Source of the DNA: Marinilongibacter aquaticus
Lineage (GTDB): Bacteria > Bacteroidota > Bacteroidia > Cytophagales > Spirosomataceae
NCBI RefSeq assembly: GCF_020149935.1
Contig: NZ_CP083757.1
Coordinates: 682,001 to 746,000, forward strand
Direction of reading: 5' to 3'
DNA: 64,000 nt
The first letter of the stretch is position 1. Every line of letters begins with the position of its first letter. The translations under genes and the position numbers were made by a program. Under the pieces are notes generated by a model. The model made no database searches, was not told where the DNA came from, and saw only the letters and a program-made list of their open reading frames with translations. This document shows positions 17,668 to 26,552 of this stretch, in pieces.

Positions 17668-18936
17668 TTATTGACAATTTTCACCCTTGGCGACTCGCTC
17701 CAACTCTGCGAAAGTCTTTTTGCCTTTAGCCAGTTCTACGCCCAAAAGTTTCAGTTCGTACCCTCCTTCTACCAACAATTTGGCATATCCGCTCTTGCAA
17801 ATTGGCCCCCAATACAGGCTCGATCCCGCAGTAAAACCCGAGTGTACATAAGCCACTTCTTGCCCTGCAATATTGAAACTGATTCTTGGGAAAGCCACGC
17901 CAAACTGTACGTCGATGGGAAAATTGAGGTTCGCCGCCGAATCGAATGTGCCGTCGGTGATGCTGTTCGACAGTAGACTTCCTTTCGATTCCACATCTGT
18001 ACCTTCATATTTGAATCCCGCATTGGCCGTATAACTGCATTTGCTCGTCGCCGTGGCCGAAGATTGGGCATCCACAATTTTCATTTTGGACACAAACTGT
18101 ACACCTACACCGATAGACATGGGAATAGGGTTTGGCACCAAACCACTGGGCGTAGGCAAATAGCGTATGGGGAAATTCAAAGCCACGGCCGGTAATTTGA
18201 GCCCTTCTTCGCCTGAAATTCCTCCAGCAGCCGCCATTTTAAATTCAAAATCCGCTTTTATCCCGTCGTTTTCGCTGACAAAATCTTTCACTTTCCCATT
18301 TTCTACCACTATACGCGTGTGTTGTTTGGGCAATGTAGCCGTACCTTTGGCCGAAAAAGTAACCGCCGCTCGGCCTCCTACTTTTTTCACAGCCACAAAT
18401 TCGAAAGTACAGGCAGTAATCTCGCCATTGGAAGCAGTAGGAACAATTTGAACCAAATATTCCATCGGTGCCACGCTAATCACCTGTTTGATCGTATCCC
18501 CCTTGGTCATTCGAAAATTGGGATTGGTTTTTCCGTCGATGCTCACACCGCCCAAATCATCCCACGAAGGGGTAATTTCCCATTCCAAGGTGCCATTCTC
18601 TATCACCTCGGGTAAAGTGGCGTCTTCTGTTTGAATGGAATAATTTCCCGAAACCTCCTGCACAGAAACCACTTTACGCATGATTTGCCCAGAAACCACC
18701 ACAATCTCTCCTTTTTCGGGTTTATGATCAAAAGCACCTGCATCGAGCACATAGGTTTGCGATGTGGTATCCATCTCGATCAAAGCATTTTCGTCGGAAA
18801 TGAAATTCGTTTTTTCGGTGAAATCCATTTCTTCATCCGAATTCCCTACGCTAGGCTCCGGCTCCTTTTTTTCCTTACACTGGCTCAGCAAAAGGAAAAA
18901 CAAAACAACTGTTAGTGAGTATTTAATCTTCTTCAT
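17668..18936 (-). CDS. Hypothetical lipoprotein
   Basis: A 422-residue lipoprotein of unrecognised family. ATG 18936 gives the signal MKKIKYSLTVVLFFLLLSQC with the lipobox Cys at 20 and a Glu/Lys-rich linker after it. The mature part is beta-rich with several Gly and Thr stretches and no enzymatic motif. A pattern of short antiparallel strands, and phrases such as FPIDVQFGVAFPRISFNIAG, fit a surface-exposed beta sandwich. It stands alone between two terminators (19038-19062 upstream, 17610-17628 downstream), so it is a single-gene transcript. Confidence 0.75.
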   Translation of the reverse strand: MKKIKYSLTVVLFFLLLSQCKEKKEPEPSVGNSDEEMDFTEKTNFISDENALIEMDTTSQTYVLDAGAFDHKPEKGEIVVVSGQIMRKVVSVQEVSGNYSIQTEDATLPEVIENGTLEWEITPSWDDLGGVSIDGKTNPNFRMTKGDTIKQVISVAPMEYLVQIVPTASNGEITACTFEFVAVKKVGGRAAVTFSAKGTATLPKQHTRIVVENGKVKDFVSENDGIKADFEFKMAAAGGISGEEGLKLPAVALNFPIRYLPTPSGLVPNPIPMSIGVGVQFVSKMKIVDAQSSATATSKCSYTANAGFKYEGTDVESKGSLLSNSITDGTFDSAANLNFPIDVQFGVAFPRISFNIAGQEVAYVHSGFTAGSSLYWGPICKSGYAKLLVEGGYELKLLGVELAKGKKTFAELERVAKGENCQ

Positions 18937-19037
18937 TTCGAGCATTATTTACTCGAAACTACAGAATGAATGAGGTGCTTTCAATAAATCGTTGATTAGA
19001 AGGTCGATTGTTTTATAAAACGGCCTTTCAAAAAAAA

Positions 19038-19062
19038 ATCCTGCTCATTTCCAGAGCAGGAT
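19038..19062 (-). terminator. Rho-independent terminator
   Basis: Perfect stem ATCCTGCTC / GAGCAGGAT with a 7-base loop. On the minus strand it is followed by eight T residues. It lies 28 bases after the stop of the dehydrogenase/azurin gene, whose operon it ends. Confidence 0.9.
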
Positions 19063-19089
19063 CATTTTTATTCCTTAAAAAAACGAGGT

Positions 19090-21072
19090 TTATTTCACAC
19101 GAAAAATTCCGTTCATTACCAAGTAATGTCCGGGGAAAGTACAGACAAAATGGTAATCGCCTTTCTTTTTGGGTGCCGTAAAATAAATGGTTTCGCTGCT
19201 TTCGGGCTGCAGCACGCCGGTATGATAAAGCACATCTTTCATTTCGGGAATATAACCCATATTCGGGCCTTTCAGACCGAGCTTAAGGGCCGCCTCGCCT
19301 ACTTTGTTCACCGTACCCGGATTCACGATTAAGAGGTTGTGCAACATGTCGTCGTTGTTGTTCAGTACCAATTTAACCTTGCTTCCAGCTTTTACTTCTA
19401 CCATTTTGGTATCGAATTTCAAGCCGGGCACTGTACTGATGACAATCGTTTCATCGGCCTTACCTTTCCAGCTTTCAGGCATTTCGTTCACTCTTTTTTC
19501 AGAAACGATCTCGTCTGTATTTCCAGCGGCATGATCCATATGTTCGGTATGATCCATTTCTTCCACTCCATAAAGATCCAAATCCAAAGGGGCCACAGCT
19601 TTGTTGATCACATTTAAAGTGAAATAACCGACATTGTGCAGCAGGCTCTGCTCTTTCGCATTTTTTAAGCCTTCGGCCGTTATCCCGAAAATGTAGCCCA
19701 TACGCATAGAATCTACAGCCATGTGTACGGAAAGTCCATCATCTGAAAGCGAAAGTCCTTTGATTTTCACTGCACGTTGATTGATGATTGGGCTGCCGTA
19801 ATAATGATGGTATTTATAAGTGAAGCTCTGCACATCGTAGCTGGCCGGATTGAGGGCTGTGGCTTCGTCTACAGGTTCGGTAAACTCGAGCAAGAAACCG
19901 TCTGCAGCCGATTTGATGCTTTTTATTTCAAAAGGTGTTTCGCCTGTCCATACCAAGCGTTGTAAGCCGAATTTGCTTCGGCCCGTACTTGCCCAACCCC
20001 TGCTGGTTTGTCCGGCAAACATCGATTGGTCCACTCCCCAACGCAAACGCAAAACACCCGATTGGAAGCCTTCACGGAAAGGATAACAAGCTCCTTGGTA
20101 CACGCCATCCACTTTTTCCAGTGACATCCGCATGACTTTTGAATGCCCTTGGTCACCTACAAAATACTGTCCAGAAAACGGCCCAAACTTTCCGTCTGAC
20201 GTATCCTGCACGATATCAGAAGTAGAAATACCCATAATCGTGTGCGGAAACCAAACCGCTGGAGGCTTAATACCCTTCACTTTCTGTGCGGCATCGTAAA
20301 GCGGTTCGCCGGTATCGGGTATATCTTCAGTCCGTAGAGACACGGGTGAATTGGGCTCATCGGCCCAACGCAAACCCGAAGGATTGCCTGCAAAATCGCC
20401 TTTCTCCAAATGGGTCACGCGTCCTGAACCCACCCAATCGCCTTGGTTTTCGGCATAGAAAATATCGCCTTGATCATTCACCATAAAGCCGGCGGGCGAA
20501 CGTAAACCCGTTGCAAAAGGCTCCATGTTTCCGTCTTTGTCTAGTGTGAACATCCAGCCTCTCCATTTCGATTGCGACGCCCCTCTTCCAATCCAATCCA
20601 AGTTCAAAGTGAAAAGCTTTTTCCCGTCTTTCGTTTCCACGGGGCCATATGAATATTGGTGGTAATTGCCCGAAAGAGGCCAATGGTAATATTGCTCAAA
20701 ACGGTCGATCAAATCGTCTTGGTTGTCATCGTGCAGAATGGTCACCTCGCCGCGTTGGGTAGTCCACAATTTGCCGTTGATGTAATTCAAGCCCAGAGGT
20801 TCATGCAGCCCTTCGGCAATTTTTTTGTAATTGGGTTTTCCCCCGCCAAACATATAAGGGTTTTCAATCAACCAAACCTCACCCCTACGCGTACAAGCGG
20901 CCAAGTTTCCGTTTGGCAAAACCGCTAAACCACCTACTTCCAATTCCAGACCTTCGGGTGTGGGCAGCGTAACCATGCGGTAATAATCGTTCTCACTTTG
21001 AGCATTTTGAGCTTGCCCTTGCCAAGCCAGCAAGATACCCAAAGACAATACTATATATTTTAAATGTTTCAT
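19090..21072 (-). CDS. Sugar-dehydrogenase-like beta-propeller fused to azurin-type copper domain
   Basis: 660 residues from ATG 21072, with signal peptide 1-22 (ends GQAQNA). Residues about 30-480 form a six-bladed propeller like those of PQQ-dependent glucose/sorbosone dehydrogenases (GLAVLPNGNLAACTRRGEVW, GRVTHLEKGDF). A short His/Met-rich linker (MDHTEHMDHAAG) follows. The last 115 residues are a cupredoxin with a complete type 1 copper site: His in MLHNLL, then Cys644, His649 and Met653 in CTFPGHYLVM. The copper domain could carry electrons from an oxidation by the propeller; this is inferred. It follows the DUF1080/PA14 gene after 24 bases and ends at a strong terminator. Confidence 0.85.
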   Translation of the reverse strand: MKHLKYIVLSLGILLAWQGQAQNAQSENDYYRMVTLPTPEGLELEVGGLAVLPNGNLAACTRRGEVWLIENPYMFGGGKPNYKKIAEGLHEPLGLNYINGKLWTTQRGEVTILHDDNQDDLIDRFEQYYHWPLSGNYHQYSYGPVETKDGKKLFTLNLDWIGRGASQSKWRGWMFTLDKDGNMEPFATGLRSPAGFMVNDQGDIFYAENQGDWVGSGRVTHLEKGDFAGNPSGLRWADEPNSPVSLRTEDIPDTGEPLYDAAQKVKGIKPPAVWFPHTIMGISTSDIVQDTSDGKFGPFSGQYFVGDQGHSKVMRMSLEKVDGVYQGACYPFREGFQSGVLRLRWGVDQSMFAGQTSRGWASTGRSKFGLQRLVWTGETPFEIKSIKSAADGFLLEFTEPVDEATALNPASYDVQSFTYKYHHYYGSPIINQRAVKIKGLSLSDDGLSVHMAVDSMRMGYIFGITAEGLKNAKEQSLLHNVGYFTLNVINKAVAPLDLDLYGVEEMDHTEHMDHAAGNTDEIVSEKRVNEMPESWKGKADETIVISTVPGLKFDTKMVEVKAGSKVKLVLNNNDDMLHNLLIVNPGTVNKVGEAALKLGLKGPNMGYIPEMKDVLYHTGVLQPESSETIYFTAPKKKGDYHFVCTFPGHYLVMNGIFRVK

Positions 21073-21096
21073 TTTCAATGCAGTTTTTAGGATAGG

Positions 21097-22776
21097 TTAC
21101 CAGATGATTTTATACGAAGAAAGTGCGTTGGGTTCGGCAGAGAGCACGGTGAGCCCGCCTTTCTTTTCCAGATTCACTTTCACGCCTTTCGGCACCTCTA
21201 CATAATAATCATCTGTTTTGTACAGGGTTTCGCTCAATTTCTCCAAATGTGCGGCTTTGGCCAACTCGAACACAAAATCGTTGTTTTCCGCCGACACTTC
21301 AATTTCAAGCCCCTTGCTGATGGGTGTAATTTTCTCGCTGAACAATTTGCCTTTGTATAGGTAATTGAAAGTAGGCAAGCCCTTTTTATCCAAATAATAT
21401 TCATCGAGCTGCATGGCCAACGAATCGGCTTCGCTTTCGCCTTGCAAACGAACGGGCGTATCGCCGGCCAATTGAATGGCCGAGCCCAAAGGTTTGATTA
21501 TTTGCGGCTCTCCCCTTTCAAACCACATTTCCGTCACATCGGCGAATTTTCCTTTCCAGGCGAAAAGCAAATTTCCCGCATCCAAATCAAAAGAAAAATG
21601 TCTTTTTTCGATACTGCCCACGGTCATTACAGCGGTTCGTTTCACCTCACCGAATTCCATAAACGAGCGGATCAGCTTGGCCTTTTCGGCTTCGGGTTCT
21701 ACACTAATTCCACCCACTTGCTGCGGTTGTGGCAAAGATTTGGGATCGTGCAGGCCATATGGACGAAAATCGCCAGCGGAAACAAAGATCCCGAAACCCG
21801 GCGGCCACCAAATGCGTTGGTATTTGAATTCGAAACGGTGTTTTCCTTTGCTCAAATCGATGAGCCCCATACTGGGTATACGATAGATATATTCGTCTGA
21901 ACCTGTGACTTTCTTGCCGTCAATTTTCAAATCGCTTACCCCTTGATAATCGATAGTGAAAGCGTACTTGTCTGTTTTGTCCACTTCCATATCTCCCGTA
22001 AAAGTGACAATGAAATTTTCGAATTCATTGGGAAAACTCTTCGTCAATTTTTCCAAATCGCCTTCTTCCAAAGGTGTACTTTTGGGTTCAAAGGTTTTTC
22101 CCCAACCTTCGGTTTCTTTCAATGTATAGTGGATGTTGGAAATGTGCACGGGCCTTTTATCACCAAAATTGGAATACTCCACATTTCGGAGAGCCAAAAG
22201 CCCTTTGCTCACCTGAAAAACAATCGGAGCCGGCTTATTTCCCAGTGAAGGCAGCATGGCATTTTCATAGATTACAATGCCGTTGATGAGCAATCTCTCC
22301 AGTCTGCCGGGCAGATTCGCACTCTTTTGCGAAAACACAAGTTCCACCTTCTGCCAAAGTCCGGGGGCTTTGCACACATTCTGGTCGGGTATGGCCCCAC
22401 CACTTACATGCCCCAAAAGGGCCTGTGGTTTGTCCCAACTGTTGTTCAGGTTGATTTGCATGCCGCCACCCAAAATCAATGCGGCTTCTGTGCTGACATC
22501 TTGCAAAAATTCGAAATGCAATTTCAGGTTGCCAAAGGCCGTCTTCGATTCCAGCCGTGCTGGGGAATCGGCGGTGGCCACAGCGTAAAAAACGCCTTTC
22601 CCGGCTTGCACTTGTACATCTTCAGTAAAAGGATTCAAGCTTATTTGTTCCACTTCGTTCCATTTTTCACCGGTTTCAAGCCACTGTCCCTTGGGCAGCG
22701 GGTTCATGGGAAAATCTTGAGCCGAAATGAAGCCAATGGTTGCAAAGTAAAAGATAAGGTATAGGGTAGGTTTCAT
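21097..22776 (-). CDS. DUF1080/PA14-like secreted carbohydrate-binding protein
   Basis: 559 residues, signal peptide 1-19 (ends GFISAQ). Residues about 30-205 resemble DUF1080 (3-keto-disaccharide hydrolase/GH16-like sandwich): FGNLKLHFEF, ALILGGGMQINLNNS and GLWQKVELVF. Residues about 240-350 resemble a PA14 domain (FTGDMEVDKTDKYAFTIDYQGVSDLKIDGK, here split by position; KGKHRFEFKYQRIWWPPG). The final third is an unassigned beta-rich region. The protein probably acts on or binds sugars in the periplasm. It is the first gene of a two-gene operon with the dehydrogenase/azurin fusion, a combination often seen in Bacteroidota sugar catabolism. Confidence 0.75.
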   Translation of the reverse strand: MKPTLYLIFYFATIGFISAQDFPMNPLPKGQWLETGEKWNEVEQISLNPFTEDVQVQAGKGVFYAVATADSPARLESKTAFGNLKLHFEFLQDVSTEAALILGGGMQINLNNSWDKPQALLGHVSGGAIPDQNVCKAPGLWQKVELVFSQKSANLPGRLERLLINGIVIYENAMLPSLGNKPAPIVFQVSKGLLALRNVEYSNFGDKRPVHISNIHYTLKETEGWGKTFEPKSTPLEEGDLEKLTKSFPNEFENFIVTFTGDMEVDKTDKYAFTIDYQGVSDLKIDGKKVTGSDEYIYRIPSMGLIDLSKGKHRFEFKYQRIWWPPGFGIFVSAGDFRPYGLHDPKSLPQPQQVGGISVEPEAEKAKLIRSFMEFGEVKRTAVMTVGSIEKRHFSFDLDAGNLLFAWKGKFADVTEMWFERGEPQIIKPLGSAIQLAGDTPVRLQGESEADSLAMQLDEYYLDKKGLPTFNYLYKGKLFSEKITPISKGLEIEVSAENNDFVFELAKAAHLEKLSETLYKTDDYYVEVPKGVKVNLEKKGGLTVLSAEPNALSSYKIIW

Positions 22777-22821
22777 TGGTCAAATTTTGATTAATTCTGT
22801 TCAAATTTAAAGCGGAATAGC

Positions 22822-22849
22822 TTGAAACCAAGTTTCATTTCTATTTTTG
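22822..22849 (+). promoter_or_regulatory. Promoter of the nucleotidyltransferase gene
   Basis: TTG at 22822-22824 and TATTTTTG (an exact TAnnTTTG) at 22842-22849 are separated by 17 bases, within the normal Bacteroidota spacing. The start codon is 20 bases further on. Confidence 0.6.
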
Positions 22850-22869
22850 TGACAAACCTTATATAAAAA

Positions 22870-23775
22870 ATGACGAAACCAACTTTATTGATTTTAGCTG
22901 CCGGAATGGGCAGTCGCTATGGAGGAATTAAGCAAATCGACCAATTCGGCCCCAATGGAGAAACCATTATCGACTATTCCCTTTACGATGCCATTCGTGC
23001 CGGTTTTGGTAAAGTCGTTTTCATTATTCGTGAAGAGCTAAAAGACGATTTCGAAGAAATATTCGCTCCCAAATTAGAAGGTAAAATTGAGTATACCTAC
23101 GCCTTTCAAGGCTACAAAAGTTATGTGCCCGAAGAGTTGGGCTCGGTACACAGAGCCAAACCTTGGGGCACCGGCCACGCCATGCTTTGTGCCTGGGAGC
23201 ATACGCAAGAGCCTTTTACGGTAATCAATGCCGACGATTTCTATGGAGCCGAAGCTTTCCAAACCATGGTCGATTTCTTGTCGAAGAATACGGAAGAAAA
23301 CGTGCACGCCATGGTGGGTTATCAGGTAAAAAACACCTTGTCGGAAAACGGAACCGTATCGCGTGGTGTATGCCAAAAAGACGAAAACGGTTTTCTGACT
23401 TCGGTAATCGAACGCACAAAGATTGTCCGCAACGAAGAAGGACAAATCCAATTTTTGGACGAGGGCGACCCCGTAAATTTGGATGAAAATACACCCGTGT
23501 CGATGAATTTCTGGGCTTTTATGCCTTCCGTTTTCACGCACACCAAGAGATATTTTGAAGAATACGCCCGAAAAAATTTCGATTCGCCAAAGGCTGAATT
23601 CTACATTCCGACGGTCATGAGCAAAATGATGGACGAAGGTATTGGCCAATGCAAGGTTTTCGACACCACCTCAGACTGGTTTGGCGTCACGTATCCAGAA
23701 GATAAGGAAAAAGTACAGGTGGCGATCCGCAAATTGGTGGATGCCAGAAAATACCCAGAAAACCTTTGGGAATAA
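22870..23775 (+). CDS. Sugar-phosphate nucleotidyltransferase family protein
   Basis: A 301-residue cytosolic enzyme of the NTP-transferase fold. The N-terminus LILAAGMGSRYGGIKQ (7-22) is the nucleotide-binding signature of UDP-glucose/glucose-1-phosphate pyrophosphorylases, and FTVINADDFYG supplies the metal-binding Asp pair. It may activate a hexose phosphate as NDP-sugar for polysaccharide synthesis; the exact substrate is not determined. It has its own promoter and a terminator and no operon partner. Confidence 0.85.
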   Translation: MTKPTLLILAAGMGSRYGGIKQIDQFGPNGETIIDYSLYDAIRAGFGKVVFIIREELKDDFEEIFAPKLEGKIEYTYAFQGYKSYVPEELGSVHRAKPWGTGHAMLCAWEHTQEPFTVINADDFYGAEAFQTMVDFLSKNTEENVHAMVGYQVKNTLSENGTVSRGVCQKDENGFLTSVIERTKIVRNEEGQIQFLDEGDPVNLDENTPVSMNFWAFMPSVFTHTKRYFEEYARKNFDSPKAEFYIPTVMSKMMDEGIGQCKVFDTTSDWFGVTYPEDKEKVQVAIRKLVDARKYPENLWE

Positions 23776-23804
23776 TTAAGTAATTACACCTACATTAAAT
23801 GTAC

Positions 23805-23831
23805 AAAAGCAAGGCCTAAGGCCTTGCTTTT
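23805..23831 (+). terminator. Rho-independent terminator
   Basis: Twelve-base stem AAAAGCAAGGCC / GGCCTTGCTTTT with a TAA loop, followed by further T residues, 30 bases beyond the nucleotidyltransferase stop. Confidence 0.9.
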
Positions 23832-23982
23832 TTTATGCCACAAAAAATATTTTCGGCCAAAAATGTGTCTTTGGCGTATATAGACGTATTAATACAAATT
23901 CTTCGTAAAAACTTTTTTAAAGTTTAGCGAAGTCCTGTTATATTGCTATAATATCCTTAAAAAACACTGTAATTGAACTGCG

Positions 23983-25848
23983 ATGAAGACGTGGCTTAAA
24001 ATTGTATTGCTTATACTTTGCCCTATTTTCCTGAGGGCACAAATACATTTCGTGGTAACTGCCGATTCTCTATTGGATGAAAATCGGGCAGTATATATGG
24101 CTAGTGATTTGAACAATTGGAGTCCTCGGGATGAAAGATTCAAATTGGCCAAGGTAAAAGGCCATTTCGAACTCTCTATTCCGGACACAGTCACGCGGAT
24201 GGAATATAAATTCACACAGGGCAGTTGGGACCATGTGGAAGGAAGCCAAAACGGGGGCCTGATCAGCAACCATGTCTTCATACGGGAAGATTACACCAAT
24301 CCCGAAAGGGTACATATCAACGGCTGGGAGAAAAGAGCCGCCTACTCTTTGCATGTCACCAAAGTACCGTACAATACACCACACGATGCCAAAATATACG
24401 TGTCGGGCAATTTCAACGATTGGCGTGTAAACGATGAGGATTATGAGGTCAAAAAAGAATTTGACGGCACATATAAGGTTAAAATTTATACCACTTTACC
24501 CCAAATTCAATTCAAATTTCATCGGGGCAATTGGGATTCGGCCGAAGGACGAAAAGACGGCAGGGCACGGCACAACCGCGTGCTGGATTTTGATGATTCG
24601 CGAATAAACAAATTCACCAAGCTCGAAATCGATTCTTGGGAAGATCTGCAGTCGACTTTCAATTTTTATTCGATATCGAATCTCTTGTTGCTTTTTGCAG
24701 GATTCCACGGTCTGCTCATTTCAATAGCGATTGTGAGTATTCAAAGCCACAACCGCGAAGCCAATAAATTGCTGGTTGTGCTGATTTTGTTTTCGGCGAT
24801 TATGATGCTTTTGCGTGTGACAAGCACTTTCCGCGAAGTGGCCAATATTTTGCCAAAACTCGTGCTTACTCCGCTTTTCATTACGTACACATTTGGACCG
24901 GCCTTCTACTTTTATATTCGTAAACTGCTTTTCAACGAAACGCTTACGTTTTCAAGAATTTACCGCACCGGTATTCCGATACTCATTCAATTCTTGATGT
25001 TTCTGCCCTTTTTCGTCATGGATGGAAAAACATTTCAATTTAAAAGCATGAACGATGAGCTCGACCTTACGTTGGTGTACATGATCAACGGTCTTTTCGG
25101 GATGCTCTACAACTTCTATTACTTGCAGAAAAGCCGAAGAGCCGTGGAATTGTATGCTTTGAAATACCCCAATGAAACCGCCTTGGACCAGAATGTAGAA
25201 TACCTGAAAACCGTTTTTATGGTGCAGATCGTGTATTTGGCCATCACCATTCTGACGGGCGGACTGTATATCGTGCAACTCACTTTGGGTTACGGTGCTC
25301 CGGAGGTTATCGACGGCCTGATCAATGCCACATGGATTACGTTCTCGTTTATCAGTTATTTCTTGGGTTATTATGCCATAAACCAACCCGAATTTTTCCG
25401 CTTGAGCACAGAAGACGAAGAGTTGGATATTGAGCAAACCATTACCGTGGTGGATGAACGAAAAGAGGCGGCCGTTTTGGAAGTGCAAGAAGAGCAAACC
25501 AATTACAGCGAATGGATGCATCAAATCCAAACTTTCATGGAAGAGGAAAAACCATTTCTGAACCCCAATCTCACGATCAACGACCTGGCTCTTCAATTGA
25601 ATATTCAGAGCCATATCATATCGAAAGTCATCAACGAAGGTTTCCAGAAAAACTTCTTCGATTTCATCAACACTTACCGAATAGAGGAATTCAAAAAGCA
25701 GATCAAAAACCCGAAATACAAACACTACACCATTTTGGGAATCGCCTATGAAGTCGGCTTCAATTCGAAGTCCTCTTTCAACAGGGCGTTTAAGAAGCAT
25801 ACGCAAATTACCCCTACTGAGTATTTTCAGAAGGTGGATCTAAATTGA
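23983..25848 (+). CDS. 7TM AraC-family regulator with two periplasmic CBM-like domains
   Basis: A 621-residue one-component membrane regulator. Signal peptide 1-20. Two similar beta-sandwich repeats follow: 30-105 (LNNWSPRD, YKFTQGSWDHVEG) and 130-205 (FNDWRVND, FKFHRGNWDSAEG), the pattern of starch-binding CBM20/CBM48-like domains. Seven transmembrane helices lie between about 230 and 468. An acidic linker leads to a cytoplasmic AraC DNA-binding domain at about 528-617 (LALQLNIQSHIISKVI, ILGIAYEVGFNSKSSFNRAF). With a cleaved signal, seven helices put the DNA-binding part inside, so the topology is consistent. It probably senses a glycan outside and alters transcription directly; targets are unknown. 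Confidence 0.85.
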   Translation: MKTWLKIVLLILCPIFLRAQIHFVVTADSLLDENRAVYMASDLNNWSPRDERFKLAKVKGHFELSIPDTVTRMEYKFTQGSWDHVEGSQNGGLISNHVFIREDYTNPERVHINGWEKRAAYSLHVTKVPYNTPHDAKIYVSGNFNDWRVNDEDYEVKKEFDGTYKVKIYTTLPQIQFKFHRGNWDSAEGRKDGRARHNRVLDFDDSRINKFTKLEIDSWEDLQSTFNFYSISNLLLLFAGFHGLLISIAIVSIQSHNREANKLLVVLILFSAIMMLLRVTSTFREVANILPKLVLTPLFITYTFGPAFYFYIRKLLFNETLTFSRIYRTGIPILIQFLMFLPFFVMDGKTFQFKSMNDELDLTLVYMINGLFGMLYNFYYLQKSRRAVELYALKYPNETALDQNVEYLKTVFMVQIVYLAITILTGGLYIVQLTLGYGAPEVIDGLINATWITFSFISYFLGYYAINQPEFFRLSTEDEELDIEQTITVVDERKEAAVLEVQEEQTNYSEWMHQIQTFMEEEKPFLNPNLTINDLALQLNIQSHIISKVINEGFQKNFFDFINTYRIEEFKKQIKNPKYKHYTILGIAYEVGFNSKSSFNRAFKKHTQITPTEYFQKVDLN

Positions 25849-25961
25849 GGTAAAATCAAGGCTTACGTTTTTCAAACAATAGAAAAACATAGTCATTTGT
25901 ATCCAATTTCGATTGACCGATTAACCATTGAAAAAAGCCCCAAAAACTGCACTTTACTTAG

Positions 25962-25984
25962 GTGCCACTTTTCGAATGTGGCAC
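25962..25984 (+). promoter_or_regulatory. Hairpin without T-run upstream of the LytTR gene
   Basis: Perfect 7-base inverted repeat GTGCCAC / GTGGCAC around a 9-base loop. The plus side is followed by TACAAAAAAC, not T residues, so it is unlikely to be a terminator. It lies about 140 bases before the LytTR gene in the longest gene-free stretch of the window (25849-26125) and could be an operator or a leader structure. The rest of that stretch shows no other clear signal. Confidence 0.35.
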
Positions 25985-26125
25985 TACAAAAAACATAATA
26001 CACTATCTAACAAACACTTATAAAGCAAAAGAAAATCAGTATCATTTGCGGACTTGGTACGAAACCTATGCACTTATGTGGGAATTTTACCGTCTTGGAT
26101 GTACATAAAATATCAATCCAAACTT

Positions 26126-26476
26126 ATGATCAACTTACTTAAAAACGACAAGAAATGGCTTTTCACAATGCGACTCAACAACAAACGTCAAACTGTAGAT
26201 GCCTACGAAATTTTGTATCTAGAAAGCGAATCCAATTACACGCATTTTCATTTCAGCAATGGAAACACCAGTATCAGTTCATTTACCATGAAAGAAGTAT
26301 TGAAGCGAATGGAAGAACCACCCATGATTTACCGCATCAACAGATCGGTCTGTGTGAATTTATTGGCCATTACAGAAATTGAAAAAAGCACCCTGACCTT
26401 GAAGTCGGGCGACAAATTCATCGTATCCAAAACACGGATGAATGGCATGGAACAAGCACTTATGAAACTTACCTAG
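26126..26476 (+). CDS. Orphan LytTR-type DNA-binding protein
   Basis: 116 residues from ATG 26126; an ATG at 26099 would add nine. Essentially the whole protein is a LytTR domain: YEILYLESESNYTHFHFSNG, then MKEVLKRM, IYRINRSVCVNLLAITEIEK and GDKFIVSKTRMNGM. No receiver domain is present and no kinase gene is adjacent, so how it is controlled is unclear. It follows the 7TM AraC gene by 277 bases. Confidence 0.82.
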   Translation: MINLLKNDKKWLFTMRLNNKRQTVDAYEILYLESESNYTHFHFSNGNTSISSFTMKEVLKRMEEPPMIYRINRSVCVNLLAITEIEKSTLTLKSGDKFIVSKTRMNGMEQALMKLT

Positions 26477-26498
26477 TTTTTTTTCTCATACAAAAAGC

Positions 26499-26526
26499 AA
26501 AAGCTCCCAAGAGATTGGGAGCTTTT
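26499..26526. terminator. Bidirectional rho-independent terminator
   Basis: Twelve-base stem AAAAGCTCCCAA / TTGGGAGCTTTT with a GAGA loop and T residues on both sides, between the convergent LytTR and Gfo/Idh/MocA genes. Confidence 0.9.
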
Positions 26527-26552
26527 TTCTTTCAATACTTAAGTATAAATAC

